Assembly: GCF_001886735.1 (NCBI RefSeq)
Contig: NZ_CP018076.1
Location: forward strand, 3,162,001-3,226,000
Direction of reading: 5' to 3'
Source of the DNA: Sulfitobacter alexandrii
GTDB lineage: Bacteria; Pseudomonadota; Alphaproteobacteria; Rhodobacterales; Rhodobacteraceae
DNA: 64,000 nucleotides
Position 1 is the first letter of the stretch. Every line of letters begins with the position of its first letter. The position numbers and the translations under genes are program-made. Shown here piece after piece: positions 8,373 to 17,068 of the stretch. The notes beneath the pieces were generated by a model that was not told the DNA's origin, did no database searches, and was given only the letters and a program-made list of their open reading frames with translations.

Positions 8373-8428
8373 GTCTGGCCCTCCCCTTGGTCAAGTCTCG
8401 GCCGGGACACGCGCCGGCCACGCGGTCA

Positions 8429-9214
8429 TCAGGTGCCCGTCTGATGGTCCGGGCAGTGGTAGGACGTGCGCCCGCCCACTTTCTTCTTCGTGATCGTTCC
8501 ATCGCACCGTGTGCAGGCCGCGCCGTCATCCCGGCGGTGGATCAGCCAGTCGTCCGGCAGTTTCGAATAGGTTGCACCGGTATCGACCACCGATTGCAGG
8601 ATCTCGCGCGTGGCGCGGTGCAGGGTGCCGATGCGCTCCTGCGTCAGGTCGCTGCCGCGCGCATCCGGGTCGATCCCGGTGCGGTAGAGTGCCTCGTCCG
8701 ACCAGAGGTTGCCGATCCCCGCCAGCTTCTTCTGGCTGAGCAGGGCGGATTTCACCGCACCCCGCGTGCGACCGATCGCATCCGCAAAGGCGTTGTCGCC
8801 GATCTCCAGCGCATCCGGCCCCAAGCCCTTCGCGGCGATGAAATCGTCCACGTCGTCGATCACCTCGATCCGGCCGAACTTGCGCGGATCGCGGAAATGC
8901 AGCCGGCGATCGCCTTCGAATTCGACGGTCAGCCGAATGTAGTCGGGCAGCTCGTCTCCGGCGTCCATGACCCGCAATGACCCCGACATGCCGAGGTGAA
9001 TGTGCAACCACGGGCCGTCCACGCTGCCGATGAAGATGTACTTGCCGTGCCGCCGGGTGCGGGTGAACTGCGTGCCCATCAGCCTTTCGCGGGACGCCTC
9101 GTCCGGCAGGTCCATATGCGTCACCTCGCCCAGCGCGAAACCCGCGATGGTACGATGCAACGCGCCGGACTCCAGCCTTGCACGGGCGGCCTCGGCTTCG
9201 GGCAACTCGGGCAT
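8429..9214 (-). CDS. Fpg/Nei-family DNA glycosylase with CCCH zinc finger, in the preT-preA operon
   Basis: A 261-aa base-excision glycosylase/AP lyase. Catalytic Pro2-Glu3 are present (MPELPE), as are the helix-two-turn-helix region (LAGIGNLWSDEALY), the void-filling loop residues (LGMSGSLR; DPRKFGRI) and the finger Arg (GRTSY). The zinc finger is C-X2-C-X16-C-X2-H rather than the usual four cysteines. Its ATG overlaps the preT stop as TGATG, so it is translationally coupled to a pyrimidine reductase. Fpg/Nei enzymes remove oxidised or ring-saturated bases, and the neighbours produce dihydrouracil and dihydrothymine. A functional link is inference. It could also simply be a MutM paralogue. 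Confidence 0.9.
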   Translation of the reverse strand: MPELPEAEAARARLESGALHRTIAGFALGEVTHMDLPDEASRERLMGTQFTRTRRHGKYIFIGSVDGPWLHIHLGMSGSLRVMDAGDELPDYIRLTVEFEGDRRLHFRDPRKFGRIEVIDDVDDFIAAKGLGPDALEIGDNAFADAIGRTRGAVKSALLSQKKLAGIGNLWSDEALYRTGIDPDARGSDLTQERIGTLHRATREILQSVVDTGATYSKLPDDWLIHRRDDGAACTRCDGTITKKKVGGRTSYHCPDHQTGT

Positions 9215-10539
9215 CAGCCGGCCGTCAGGCTGGCGTGGATGTCCATGGCAGCGTCCCGTCCCTGGGCGACTGCCGTCACCGTCAGGTCATCGCCACCGGC
9301 CGTGCAGTCACCGCCGGCCCAGACGCCGGGCAGGCTGGTGCGGCCCTTCTCGTCGGTCTTGATCTTGTTGACCGACAACTCGGGCAGATCGCCGTCCACG
9401 AGCCGTTGGCCGATTGCCCGGAACACCTGATCGGCGGAAAGCTTCAGCCGCTGGCCGGTGCCCTTCATGGCATCGTCCACGTATTCGAACTCGATCTCGC
9501 GGACGGCCCCGTTGCCATGCAGCGCAACGGGGACGGCATGGGTCACGATCCGGACACCCTTGGACGCCGCCAGATCCTGTTCGAAGGGGCTGGCATTCAT
9601 CCGCTCCCGGCCGCGCCGGTAGACAAGCGTAACGTTCAGCGCGCCCAGAAGCTTGGCCTGCACCGCCGCGTCGATGGCCGTCATGCCGCCGCCGATCACG
9701 ACCACGTCGCGCCCGACGGGCAGCGCCGCGAGGTCACCTGCCTGCCGCAGGTCCGAAATGAAATCGACCGCGTCCATCACCCCGTCGCGGTCCTCGCCTT
9801 CGGCACCCAGCGCGTTGACCCCACCCAGCCCGAGACCGAGAAAGACCGCGTCGTATTCGGCCCTGAGGGCTTCGAGGGTGACATCGCGGCCCAGCGCGCG
9901 TTCATGTCTGAACGCGATGCCACCGATTTGCATCAGCCAGTCCACCTCGGCCTGCGCGAACCCGCCGGGGGTCTTGTAGGCCGCGATGCCGTATTCGTTC
10001 AGCCCTCCGGGCTTGGGCCGTGCGTCGTGGATCACGACGTCATGCCCCAGCATCGCAAGCCGGTGGGCGCAGGACAGGCCCGCCGGCCCGGCCCCGATCA
10101 CCGCCACCGTCTTGCCGGTGGGCGCCGCGCGTTCGAACGGGTGCACGCCCCGAGCCTGAAGGTGGTCCGTCGCAAAACGCTGCAGCTGGCCGATCAGCAC
10201 CGGCTTGCCTTCGGCCTTCTCGCGCACGCAGGCCTGTTCGCAAAGTTGCTCAGTCGGGCAGACCCGCGCGCACATCCCGCCAAGGATATTCTGGCTCAGG
10301 ATCGTCTTGGCCGCCGCGTCCGGCGTTCCGGTCGCGATCTGGCGGATGAACAGGGGAATGTCGATGTCCGTGGGACAGGCCGTGATGCAGGGCGCGTCGT
10401 GGCAGAAATAGCACCGGTCCGCCGCGACCAGCGCTTCGTGGTGCGCCATCGGGGGATGCAGGTCCGAAAATTGCGCCTCGTAGTCTTCCGGGCTCAACCG
10501 CCCCGACTGGATTCCCGGTTGAAACACGTCTGAGGTCAT
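9214..10539 (-). CDS. preT: NAD-dependent dihydropyrimidine dehydrogenase, subunit PreT
   Basis: A 441-aa NADH- and FAD-binding partner of PreA, of the GltD/glutamate-synthase small-subunit type. The N-terminal cysteine-rich domain ([37 protein letters not shown]) holds Fe-S ligands. FAD motif [14 protein letters not shown] is near residue 130 and NAD motif [12 protein letters not shown] near residue 270; a GGD FAD motif closes the fold ([14 protein letters not shown]). The start at 10539 (MTSDVFQPG) follows GGTGAG. It heads the leftward preT - glycosylase - preA operon, with a second RutR-like site about 56-71 nt upstream. Confidence 0.94.
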   Translation of the reverse strand: MTSDVFQPGIQSGRLSPEDYEAQFSDLHPPMAHHEALVAADRCYFCHDAPCITACPTDIDIPLFIRQIATGTPDAAAKTILSQNILGGMCARVCPTEQLCEQACVREKAEGKPVLIGQLQRFATDHLQARGVHPFERAAPTGKTVAVIGAGPAGLSCAHRLAMLGHDVVIHDARPKPGGLNEYGIAAYKTPGGFAQAEVDWLMQIGGIAFRHERALGRDVTLEALRAEYDAVFLGLGLGGVNALGAEGEDRDGVMDAVDFISDLRQAGDLAALPVGRDVVVIGGGMTAIDAAVQAKLLGALNVTLVYRRGRERMNASPFEQDLAASKGVRIVTHAVPVALHGNGAVREIEFEYVDDAMKGTGQRLKLSADQVFRAIGQRLVDGDLPELSVNKIKTDEKGRTSLPGVWAGGDCTAGGDDLTVTAVAQGRDAAMDIHASLTAG

Positions 10540-10594
10540 CTGGCTCACCTTGCATTGGCTGGGTCTGACAAAAACTCTGCCCCAGAGATATTTT

Positions 10595-10610
10595 TTTATC
10601 AAGCGGTCAA
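10595..10610. promoter_or_regulatory. Candidate RutR operator upstream of preT
   Basis: Read on the minus strand, TTGACC-GCT-TGATAAA matches 11 of the 14 specified positions of the published-style RutR palindrome TTGACCA-NN-TGGTCAA, and 11 of 14 of the perfect site at 5913-5928 (hand count). It lies in AT-rich DNA upstream of preT. It would place preT, the glycosylase and preA in the same regulon as hyuC and hydA. The imperfect symmetry keeps confidence moderate. Confidence 0.55.
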
Positions 10611-10824
10611 ATTATTTCATTCCGGTGAAATTTCATGCGCAGGGCACCGCCAATTGTGCCGATGCCCGCAAAGGCACTTGCTTTTCACTGGAAAGCTTTC
10701 AATATCGCAACTGCTGCACGAACGACTTTCGACACTCCCTGCCTTCTGGCGCTGGAACGATCACGACTTCGTCCGAGCCACGCTGCCGCATTCCGCGGGC
10801 AGAAAAAGACAGGAGGACGGGCCC

Positions 10825-11031
10825 ATGGCATCCGGCACCGTAAAATGGTTCAACACCACCAAAGGCTACGGCTTCATCGCGCCTGACGGCGGTGGCAAGG
10901 ACATCTTCGTTCATATTTCAGCGGTCGAACGCGCCGGGCTGACCGGCCTCGCGGACAACCAGAAAGTGACGTTCGATGTGGAAGCGGGCCGCGATGGCCG
11001 CGAAAGCGCGGCGAACATCGCGCTGGCCTGA
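10825..11031 (+). CDS. Cold-shock protein, CspA family
   Basis: A 68-aa single cold-shock domain. RNP1 is KGYGFIAP and RNP2 is DIFVHIS, and it begins GTVKWFN. It binds single-stranded nucleic acid and acts as an RNA chaperone in the cytoplasm. AGGAGGA stands just before the ATG. The gap to preT (285 bp) is long enough for the extended 5' leader typical of csp mRNAs, but I could not identify a specific thermosensor. Monocistronic, with a hairpin after the stop. Confidence 0.94.
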   Translation: MASGTVKWFNTTKGYGFIAPDGGGKDIFVHISAVERAGLTGLADNQKVTFDVEAGRDGRESAANIALA

Positions 11032-11055
11032 TCACATCAGCCAGACAAGAGAAGG

Positions 11056-11080
11056 CGGGCGCTTCGGGCGCCCGTATTCA
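11056..11080 (+). terminator. Hairpin downstream of the cold-shock gene
   Basis: Stem CGGGCGC / GCGCCCG with a TTCGG loop, followed by an AT-rich stretch (TATTCAATT) rather than a clean U-run. Probable transcription end for csp, 24 nt after the stop. Confidence 0.55.
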
Positions 11081-11157
11081 ATTCCCGCCCATGCAAGGAC
11101 AGGGTCGGTGCGCGGAACCTGTTCCCGACCGGCGATCGGGATCTGTCCGGGGATCGC

Positions 11158-11775
11158 TCAGGGCGCTGTCCAGTCGCCCCCCCTTGCTTCGAGGATGTCG
11201 AGACTGCCCTCCGGCCAGGGCCGCAACAGGGGGTCTACCGCCCCTGCCGTTCCGGTCAGCCAGGTCCCGATCTGCTCCTTCTCCAGCAGGACCGGCATCC
11301 GGTGGTGTACCGGCGCGACGTCGCCGTTCGGCGGACAGGTCAGGGTGGCCACCTGCGCCACCTCCATGCCGCCCGGCGCACGCCACAGGTCGGTGATCGC
11401 CGCGAAATAGAGAAAACCCCCGCCTTTCGGCGTGATCCGCCAGGCCGTCTTGCGCCGCTTCTCGCCCGTCCATTCGTACCAGCCGTCCACAGGGACCACC
11501 GCCCGGCCTGTCCCCGCGAAAGCGGTCTTGTCGAAAACGGTTTCGCTGCGCACGTTCACGATCGTTTCCATCACCGGGCGCCCCCGCGCGTTCACCCGGC
11601 CCACCGGGATGATACCCCAGCGCATGTGGCAAAGTCTGTCGTGAGTCAGTGTGACGATCTGCTGGCCCGGTGCCACGTTCGCCCGCGGCGGCTCATCGAC
11701 CAGCGCGCCGACAGGCACCTCCAGCGCAGCGGCGAGCGCGGACATCGGCGAGGTCAGGAACAGCCGCCCGGTCAA
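11158..11775 (-). CDS. SRAP (YedK/HMCES-like) protein lacking the catalytic Cys2
   Basis: A 205-aa protein of the SOS-response-associated peptidase family, which normally forms a thiazolidine crosslink with abasic sites through Cys2. The fold signatures are present: NVRSET, VPVDGWYEW and PVHHRMPV, carrying the conserved Asn, Glu and His. The N-terminus reads (M)TGRLFLTSP instead of MCGR. The only possible start is TTG at 11775, because an in-frame stop lies two codons upstream; a later ATG would remove the motif entirely. It therefore cannot crosslink in the known way. It begins 3 nt after the tesA-like stop, so the two are likely cotranscribed. Confidence 0.88.
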   Translation of the reverse strand: MTGRLFLTSPMSALAAALEVPVGALVDEPPRANVAPGQQIVTLTHDRLCHMRWGIIPVGRVNARGRPVMETIVNVRSETVFDKTAFAGTGRAVVPVDGWYEWTGEKRRKTAWRITPKGGGFLYFAAITDLWRAPGGMEVAQVATLTCPPNGDVAPVHHRMPVLLEKEQIGTWLTGTAGAVDPLLRPWPEGSLDILEARGGDWTAP

Positions 11776-11778
11776 GGG

Positions 11779-12429
11779 TCAATCCGCCTCGATCCGTTCG
11801 ATCAGGGCCTGAACCTCGGGGCCGACACGGGCCACGATGCGGCTGACGCCCTCGGCATTGGGGTGGATCCCGTCGGCCTGGAAATATTCCCGCAGTCGGG
11901 CAGGATCGGCGGGGGTGTCACCTTCTGTCAGGCCTGCAAAGAAGCTGCCCAGAAACCCGGTGTCGTACGCCTCGGCAAGGTCGGGGTAGATCGCGTCGAA
12001 CTCTGCCTTGTAGTCGGGGCCGTAGTTCCCGGGCGCCTCCATCCCGATCAGCAGCACCTCGACCTCGGCGTCCCGTGCCGCCTGCAGAATGCCGTCAAGA
12101 TTGGCGCGCGCCTGATCGGGCGCCAATCCGCGCAGCAGGTCGTTGCCGCCCAGCGCGACGATCAGCCCGTCCACCTCGGGCGTGAGGGTCCAGCCCACGC
12201 GGGCGAGCCCCCCGGCGGTGGTATCGCCGGACACCCCCGCGTTGATCAGTGTCACCTCGTCCCCCTGTGCGCGGAGCCATCCTTCCAGCTGCGGTACAAA
12301 GCCTTGCTCCGCCGGAAGCCCGTAACCCTGCGTCAGACTGTCGCCCAGGGCCGCGATCACGACGTCCTCTGCCGCTACGGCGTGGCCCCAGACCAGAACA
12401 ATCCCCAGCATCGCCTTGCGCATCACCAT
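11779..12429 (-). CDS. tesA: Periplasmic arylesterase / lysophospholipase, TesA type (GDSL)
   Basis: A 216-aa SGNH hydrolase. Block I ALGDSLTQGYGL carries the nucleophile Ser, block III reads GGNDLLRG, and block V DGIHPNAEG holds Asp and His. The N-terminus (MLGIVLVWGHAVAA) is a short signal peptide, so it acts in the periplasm on acyl esters or lysophospholipids. GGAG lies 5 nt before the ATG at 12429; ATG 12423 is possible. It is divergent from a YbbA/YbbP-like ABC pair, the same neighbourhood as E. coli tesA-ybbAP, which supports the assignment. Confidence 0.9.
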   Translation of the reverse strand: MVMRKAMLGIVLVWGHAVAAEDVVIAALGDSLTQGYGLPAEQGFVPQLEGWLRAQGDEVTLINAGVSGDTTAGGLARVGWTLTPEVDGLIVALGGNDLLRGLAPDQARANLDGILQAARDAEVEVLLIGMEAPGNYGPDYKAEFDAIYPDLAEAYDTGFLGSFFAGLTEGDTPADPARLREYFQADGIHPNAEGVSRIVARVGPEVQALIERIEAD

Positions 12430-12471
12430 GACAACTCCATATCCGTAGAGACCCCGCAGAAAGGCCCCGAC

Positions 12472-13140
12472 GTGAATGACAACGTGTTCCACCTCCAAGA
12501 TGTGCTTTTGTCGCTCAAGGGCAATGCCGGACCGGTCGATATCCTCCGCGGCATCTCTCTCGACGTGGCGCCCAAGGAAAGCGTCGCCCTGACCGGACCG
12601 TCCGGTTCTGGGAAATCCTCTCTCCTGATGGTCATGGGCGGACTGGAACGCGCCACCGGCGGCACCGTGCGGGCCCTGGGCGAGGACCTGACCGCAATGA
12701 ACGAGGACGCGCTGGCGCGCTTCAGGCAGGGCCGGATGGGGATCGTGTTCCAGTCCTTTCACCTGATCCCGACCATGACCGCGATCGAGAACGTGGCGAC
12801 ACCGCTTGAGCTTGCGGGTCTTGCCGATGCGTTCGACCGCGCCCAGGAGGCGCTGGATACCGTGGGGCTGGGCCACCGCACCAACCACTACCCGGCACAG
12901 TTGTCGGGCGGCGAACAGCAGCGGGTGGCGCTGGCCCGCGCCTGCGCGCCACGCCCCGCTATCCTGCTGGCCGACGAACCCACGGGCAACCTCGACAGTG
13001 CCAACGGAGCAGCCATCATGGACCTGCTGTTCTCGCTCCGCGACCAATACGGTGCGACGCTCGTGCTGGTGACGCACGACCCCGTACTGGCCGACCGCTG
13101 CGACCGCGCCATCGCGTTGGCCGACGGGCAGATCGCATGA
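12472..13140 (+). CDS. ybbA: ABC transporter ATP-binding protein, YbbA/LolD type
   Basis: A 222-aa ATPase. Walker A GPSGSGKSS lies near residue 40, then the Q-loop (VFQSFHLIP), signature LSGGEQQRVALARA, Walker B ILLADEPTGNLD and H-loop VTHD. The start is GTG at 12472, since no ATG precedes the N-terminal strand and an AAAGG lies upstream. Its stop overlaps the permease start (ATGA). It is predicted to drive the large FtsX-domain protein next to it in a mechanotransmission-type, rather than classical import, ABC system. Confidence 0.92.
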   Translation: MNDNVFHLQDVLLSLKGNAGPVDILRGISLDVAPKESVALTGPSGSGKSSLLMVMGGLERATGGTVRALGEDLTAMNEDALARFRQGRMGIVFQSFHLIPTMTAIENVATPLELAGLADAFDRAQEALDTVGLGHRTNHYPAQLSGGEQQRVALARACAPRPAILLADEPTGNLDSANGAAIMDLLFSLRDQYGATLVLVTHDPVLADRCDRAIALADGQIA

Positions 13141-15653
13141 GCCTTGCGCTCGCCGCCCGTTTTGCCCGACGCGAAATGCGCGGGGGCCTGCGCGGTTTCC
13201 GGCTGTTCCTTGCCTGTCTCGCGCTGGGGGTTGCCGCGATCGCCGCCGTCGGCTCCGTCCGCGCGGCCATCGAGGCGGGCCTCGCGCGCGAGGGCGCGGC
13301 CCTGCTGGGTGGCGATGCCGAACTGGATTTCACCTACCGTTTCGCCACGCCCGAAGAACGGGCCTGGATGACCGAGCGGTCCGTCGCGCTGTCAGAGATC
13401 GTCGAATTCAGGTCCATGGCGGTGGCGGGCGAAGACCGGGCCCTGACCCAGATCAAGGGAGTGGACGATGCCTATCCGCTCGTCGGCCAGATGCGGCTCG
13501 ACCCCGACCTGCCGCTGTCGCTTGCCCTCGCGACCGAAGACGATCTGCCCGGCGCGGTGATGGAGCGCGCGCTGTCCGACCGGCTGGGCCTTGCGCCCGG
13601 AGATGTCTTCCGGCTCGGCACGCGGGACTACCGGTTGAACGCGCTGATCCTGCGCGAACCCGACAGCGCCGCCAGCGGTTTCGCCCTCGGCCCCCGCACC
13701 CTGCTCAGGCGTGACGCGCTCGAGGGATCCGGCCTGCTGTCGCCCGGGACGCTCTACAACAGCAAGTACCGGCTGAAACTGGCCCCCGGCACCGATCTTG
13801 CGGCGCTCGAGGCGGAAGCCAAAACCAGGTTCGAGAATGCGGGCATGCGCTGGACCGACTCGCGCAACGGCGCGCCCGGCGTCGCCCGTTTCGTCGAACG
13901 GCTGAGCGCCTTTCTGGTGCTGGTAGGGCTGTCCGGCCTCGCGGTCGGTGGCGTCGGGGTCTCGGCCGCGGTGCGGTCCTACCTGCGGGGCAAGACCGGC
14001 GTGATCGCCACGCTGCGGGCCCTCGGAGCGGACCGCGCGACGATATTCCAGACCTATTTCATCCAGATCGGCGCGCTGTCGCTGCTGGGCGTTGCCATCG
14101 GCGTTATCCTTGGCGGGCTCGTGCCGCTGCTGCTGTCCCCCGTCATCGCCTCCCGCCTGCCGCTGCCGACAAGCTTCGCGCTCTACCCCGCGCCGCTGGC
14201 CGAGGCGGCGATCTACGGGCTGCTGACAGCGCTCGCCTTCACCCTCTGGCCCCTCGCCCGCAGCGAGGACGTGCGTGCCGCAACCCTGTTTCGCGATGCC
14301 TGGGCCGGCGCGCGTTCGCTGCCCGCCGCGAAATACCTCGCCTCCATCGCGGTGCTGGCCGCGGCGCTGGTCGGCCTTGCAGGCTGGTTCAACGGGTCGT
14401 GGCGGCTGACGCTGTGGACACTGGGCGGGATCGCGGGCGCTCTCGCCCTGCTGATGCTGGCCAGTCTTCTGCTGCGGGTGCTCGCCCGTGCCGGGGCCCG
14501 GCTGGCACGGGGGCGCCCGCGCCTTCGCTGGGCCCTCGCCGCGCTCGCCGGACCGGGCGAAGGCGCCGGCGCGGTGGTCCTGTCGCTCGGGCTGGGCCTG
14601 TCGGTGCTGGCGGCGGTCGGCCAGATCGACGGCAACCTGCGCAAGGCCATCGCCGGAAACCTGCCCGACGTCGCGCCCTCCTATTTCTTCGTCGACATCC
14701 AGAAGGACCAGATGCCCGGCTATACCGAAAGGCTGGAAAACGATCCGGCGGTCAGCCGGATCGACAGCGCCCCGATGCTGCGCGGCGTCGTGACGAGGAT
14801 CAACGACCGCCCCGCGCGGGAGGTGGCCGGCGATCACTGGGTCGTGCGGGGGGATCGGGGGGTCACCTACGCCGCCCGCCCCGCCGCCGACGCGAACATC
14901 ACCGAGGGCGCCTGGTGGCCCGAGGACTACGATGGCCCGCCGCTGATCAGCTTCGCCGCCGAGGAAGGCGCGGAGATGGGCCTGAAGCTGGGGGATACGC
15001 TGACGATCAACGTGCTCGGCCGCGACATCACCGGCACCATCGCGTCGTTTCAGGAAGTCGATTTCTCCACCGCCGGGATCGGCTTCATCCTGACGATGAA
15101 CCCCGCCGCGCTCGAAGCCGCGCCGCATACCTTCATCTCGACCGTCTACGCCGAACCGGAGGCCGAAGCCGCGATTCTGCGCGACCTTGCAGGTGCCTAT
15201 CCCAACATCACCGCGATCCGCGTGCGCGACGCCATCGACCGCGTGTCGGCCGTGCTGTCGAGCCTTGCCGCCGCGACGTCCTACGGGGCGCTGGCGACCC
15301 TGCTGACCGGGTTCGTCGTGCTCATCGGCGCGGCCGCGGCAGGCGCCGAGGCACGGCGCTATGAATCGGCCCTGCTCAAGACGCTGGGCGCGTCCCGCCG
15401 CGCCATTGCCGCCAGCTTCATCCTGCGGGCCGCGCTGCTCGGTCTCTTCGCGGGCAGCGTGGCCTTGCTGGCAGGCATCCTGGGCGGCTGGGCGGTCAGC
15501 CGTTACGTGATGGAAACGGACTTTGTCGTGATCTGGTCCTCTGCCCTGCTGATCGTGACCGGGGGGGCATTGGCATCGGTCCTGGCAGGCCTCGGCTTTG
15601 CCTTGCGGGCGCTCAACGCGCGGCCCGCACAGGTGCTGCGTGCGCGGGAATGA
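13137..15653 (+). CDS. ybbP: Large FtsX-like ABC permease, YbbP type
   Basis: An 838-aa inner-membrane protein. There is one N-terminal membrane helix (GFRLFLACLALGVAAIAAVG) and a periplasmic domain to about residue 255. A first FtsX membrane bundle follows (FLVLVGLSGLAVGGVGVSAA, then LLGVAIGVILGG), with further helices, a second periplasmic domain and a C-terminal FtsX bundle (LLTGFVVLIGAAAAG, LLGLFAGSVALLAGILGG). Duplicated FtsX halves and length fit YbbP. It partners the overlapping ATPase. The substrate is unknown; envelope lipid or toxic-compound extrusion has been proposed for the family. Confidence 0.9.
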   Translation: MSLALAARFARREMRGGLRGFRLFLACLALGVAAIAAVGSVRAAIEAGLAREGAALLGGDAELDFTYRFATPEERAWMTERSVALSEIVEFRSMAVAGEDRALTQIKGVDDAYPLVGQMRLDPDLPLSLALATEDDLPGAVMERALSDRLGLAPGDVFRLGTRDYRLNALILREPDSAASGFALGPRTLLRRDALEGSGLLSPGTLYNSKYRLKLAPGTDLAALEAEAKTRFENAGMRWTDSRNGAPGVARFVERLSAFLVLVGLSGLAVGGVGVSAAVRSYLRGKTGVIATLRALGADRATIFQTYFIQIGALSLLGVAIGVILGGLVPLLLSPVIASRLPLPTSFALYPAPLAEAAIYGLLTALAFTLWPLARSEDVRAATLFRDAWAGARSLPAAKYLASIAVLAAALVGLAGWFNGSWRLTLWTLGGIAGALALLMLASLLLRVLARAGARLARGRPRLRWALAALAGPGEGAGAVVLSLGLGLSVLAAVGQIDGNLRKAIAGNLPDVAPSYFFVDIQKDQMPGYTERLENDPAVSRIDSAPMLRGVVTRINDRPAREVAGDHWVVRGDRGVTYAARPAADANITEGAWWPEDYDGPPLISFAAEEGAEMGLKLGDTLTINVLGRDITGTIASFQEVDFSTAGIGFILTMNPAALEAAPHTFISTVYAEPEAEAAILRDLAGAYPNITAIRVRDAIDRVSAVLSSLAAATSYGALATLLTGFVVLIGAAAAGAEARRYESALLKTLGASRRAIAASFILRAALLGLFAGSVALLAGILGGWAVSRYVMETDFVVIWSSALLIVTGGALASVLAGLGFALRALNARPAQVLRARE

Positions 15654-15728
15654 CCCAAGGCCGAAACCACGTCTTGCACATGCCCGGCAGGATCGGGCAA
15701 GGCTGCACCAGAAGCAAAGGATCGAGCC

Positions 15729-16613
15729 ATGTCTGACACCCTGCCCGCACACCGCCCCCCTGCCCTCAGCCCCGCGCAACGCACCAATGTAATCAACATC
15801 CTGCGCCGCGCTGCCCGGGCCGAGATCATGCCCAGATACCGCGGCCTGACGGCGGCGGACATCGACACGAAAACAGGGCCCGAGGATCTGGTGACCGTTG
15901 CGGACACGGCGGCCGAGGCGATGATAACCCGCGCCCTGCAACTCGCGTTCCCCGGCGCGCTCGTCATCGGGGAAGAGGCCGTGGCAAAGGATGCCAGCCT
16001 GCTCGACCGGATTGCGGGCGCGCCCCTGTGCTTCATCGTGGACCCGGTGGACGGCACCTGGAACTTCGCGCGCGGTCTTTCCGTCTTCGGCATCATCCTC
16101 GCGGTCACGCAGTACGGCAAACCCGCCTTCGGCCTGATCTACGATCCGGTGATGGATGACTGGGCCATTGCCGACGACCGGTCACCGGCGCAGATGCAAC
16201 ACCCGTCGGGCAAGGCGCACGACCTGCATGTCAGCGGGGGTGGCGACCTGGCCGACCTCTCGGGCTATATCCCCCTGTACCTGTTCAAGGGTGATCGACG
16301 CGACAAGCTGGCCGCCGCCATGGCCCGCTTCGGGCGCGTCGACAACCTGCGGTGTTCGGCGCATGAATACCGGATGCTGGCGCAGGGCCATATCGACTTT
16401 CTCCTGACCGAGAGCCTGAACCCCTGGGACCATGCGGCGGGCGTGCTGATCTGCCAACAGGCCGGTGGCCACGTACAGATGCTGGGCGGCGGCGACTACG
16501 ATGCCACGCTGCGAAAGGGCCATATCCTCGCCGCGCCTGACAAGGCGACATGGCAGCGTCTGGCCAAGGTCTTCGACTTCCTGCTGCCGAAGGACGCCGG
16601 TTCGGCCGGTTGA
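15729..16613 (+). CDS. Inositol-monophosphatase-family protein
   Basis: A 294-aa Mg-dependent, Li-sensitive-type phosphatase. Metal ligands are visible in order: Glu of VIGEEAVAK (near residue 80), DPVDGTWNF (near 105) and the C-terminal WDHAAGVLI. Candidate activities are inositol-1-phosphate, fructose-1,6-bisphosphate or 3'-phosphoadenosine-5'-phosphate hydrolysis; the sequence does not decide among them. It lies 75 bp downstream of the ybbP-like gene, probably with its own ribosome site. Confidence 0.88.
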   Translation: MSDTLPAHRPPALSPAQRTNVINILRRAARAEIMPRYRGLTAADIDTKTGPEDLVTVADTAAEAMITRALQLAFPGALVIGEEAVAKDASLLDRIAGAPLCFIVDPVDGTWNFARGLSVFGIILAVTQYGKPAFGLIYDPVMDDWAIADDRSPAQMQHPSGKAHDLHVSGGGDLADLSGYIPLYLFKGDRRDKLAAAMARFGRVDNLRCSAHEYRMLAQGHIDFLLTESLNPWDHAAGVLICQQAGGHVQMLGGGDYDATLRKGHILAAPDKATWQRLAKVFDFLLPKDAGSAG

Positions 16614-16699
16614 GACGCGGGAACTTTTGCGCCGCCCCGGTGTTTACTTGCCATCTGAACGCCCGATCTGCCCCGGGCTCCTATAGATGGAGAAATAAG

Positions 16700-16978
16700 A
16701 TGCTGAAAGCAATTCAGAAAACCTGCATCGCGGCGATTGCCGTAACTGCCGTCAGCCTGCCCCTGCATCAAGCCTCGGCAGGTTCCTATTCCGGCCCCGT
16801 GAAGATGGCCGTGCGCAACGACATCAACAACACGGGTGGCGTCAACGTGCCCCGCGGATACTACCCGCCCGCAGGGTCGTGCCGCCTGTGGTATCCCGAC
16901 CGCGCGGCGACCGCGCAACCGGCCATCGGCAGCTGCAACGTCGACGTTCCGCTTGGCGCCGTCCTGCTGCTCGGCTGA
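16700..16978 (+). CDS. Small secreted protein of unknown function
   Basis: A 92-aa protein with a clear Sec signal peptide (charged start, hydrophobic core AAIAVTAVSLPL, likely cleavage after QASA). The mature part is about 67 aa with NVPRGYYPPAGSCRLWYPDRA, two cysteines that could pair, and a hydrophobic C-terminus. A GGAG lies 8 nt before the ATG. A strong terminator follows, so it is monocistronic. I do not recognise the family; a periplasmic or outer-membrane-associated role is inferred from the signal and Tyr/Pro content. Confidence 0.75.
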   Translation: MLKAIQKTCIAAIAVTAVSLPLHQASAGSYSGPVKMAVRNDINNTGGVNVPRGYYPPAGSCRLWYPDRAATAQPAIGSCNVDVPLGAVLLLG

Positions 16979-17006
16979 GCTGTCCCGACAGTCTGACATC
17001 GACGAG

Positions 17007-17036
17007 AACGGCCACCGCAACGGTGGCCGTTTTTTG
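17007..17036 (+). terminator. Intrinsic terminator after the small secreted protein gene
   Basis: Perfect 11-bp stem AACGGCCACCG / CGGTGGCCGTT with a 3-nt loop, followed directly by a T-run. It lies 29 nt after the stop at 16978. Confidence 0.92.
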
Positions 17037-17068
17037 TTTCCGATTGACGGCCCCAATGGGGCCCAGAG

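Noticed and set aside
12249..12431. Alternative small ORFs in the tesA-ybbA divergent gap
   Set aside because: They overlap the tesA signal peptide region and lack ribosome sites.
13392..15941. 849-codon minus-strand ORF
   Set aside because: Antisense to the ybbP-like permease; low-complexity Arg/Gln/Gly-rich translation with no domain.
17050..17065. Possible terminator for gcvP on the minus strand
   Set aside because: GGCCCC/GGGGCC hairpin is short and no U-run follows on that strand.
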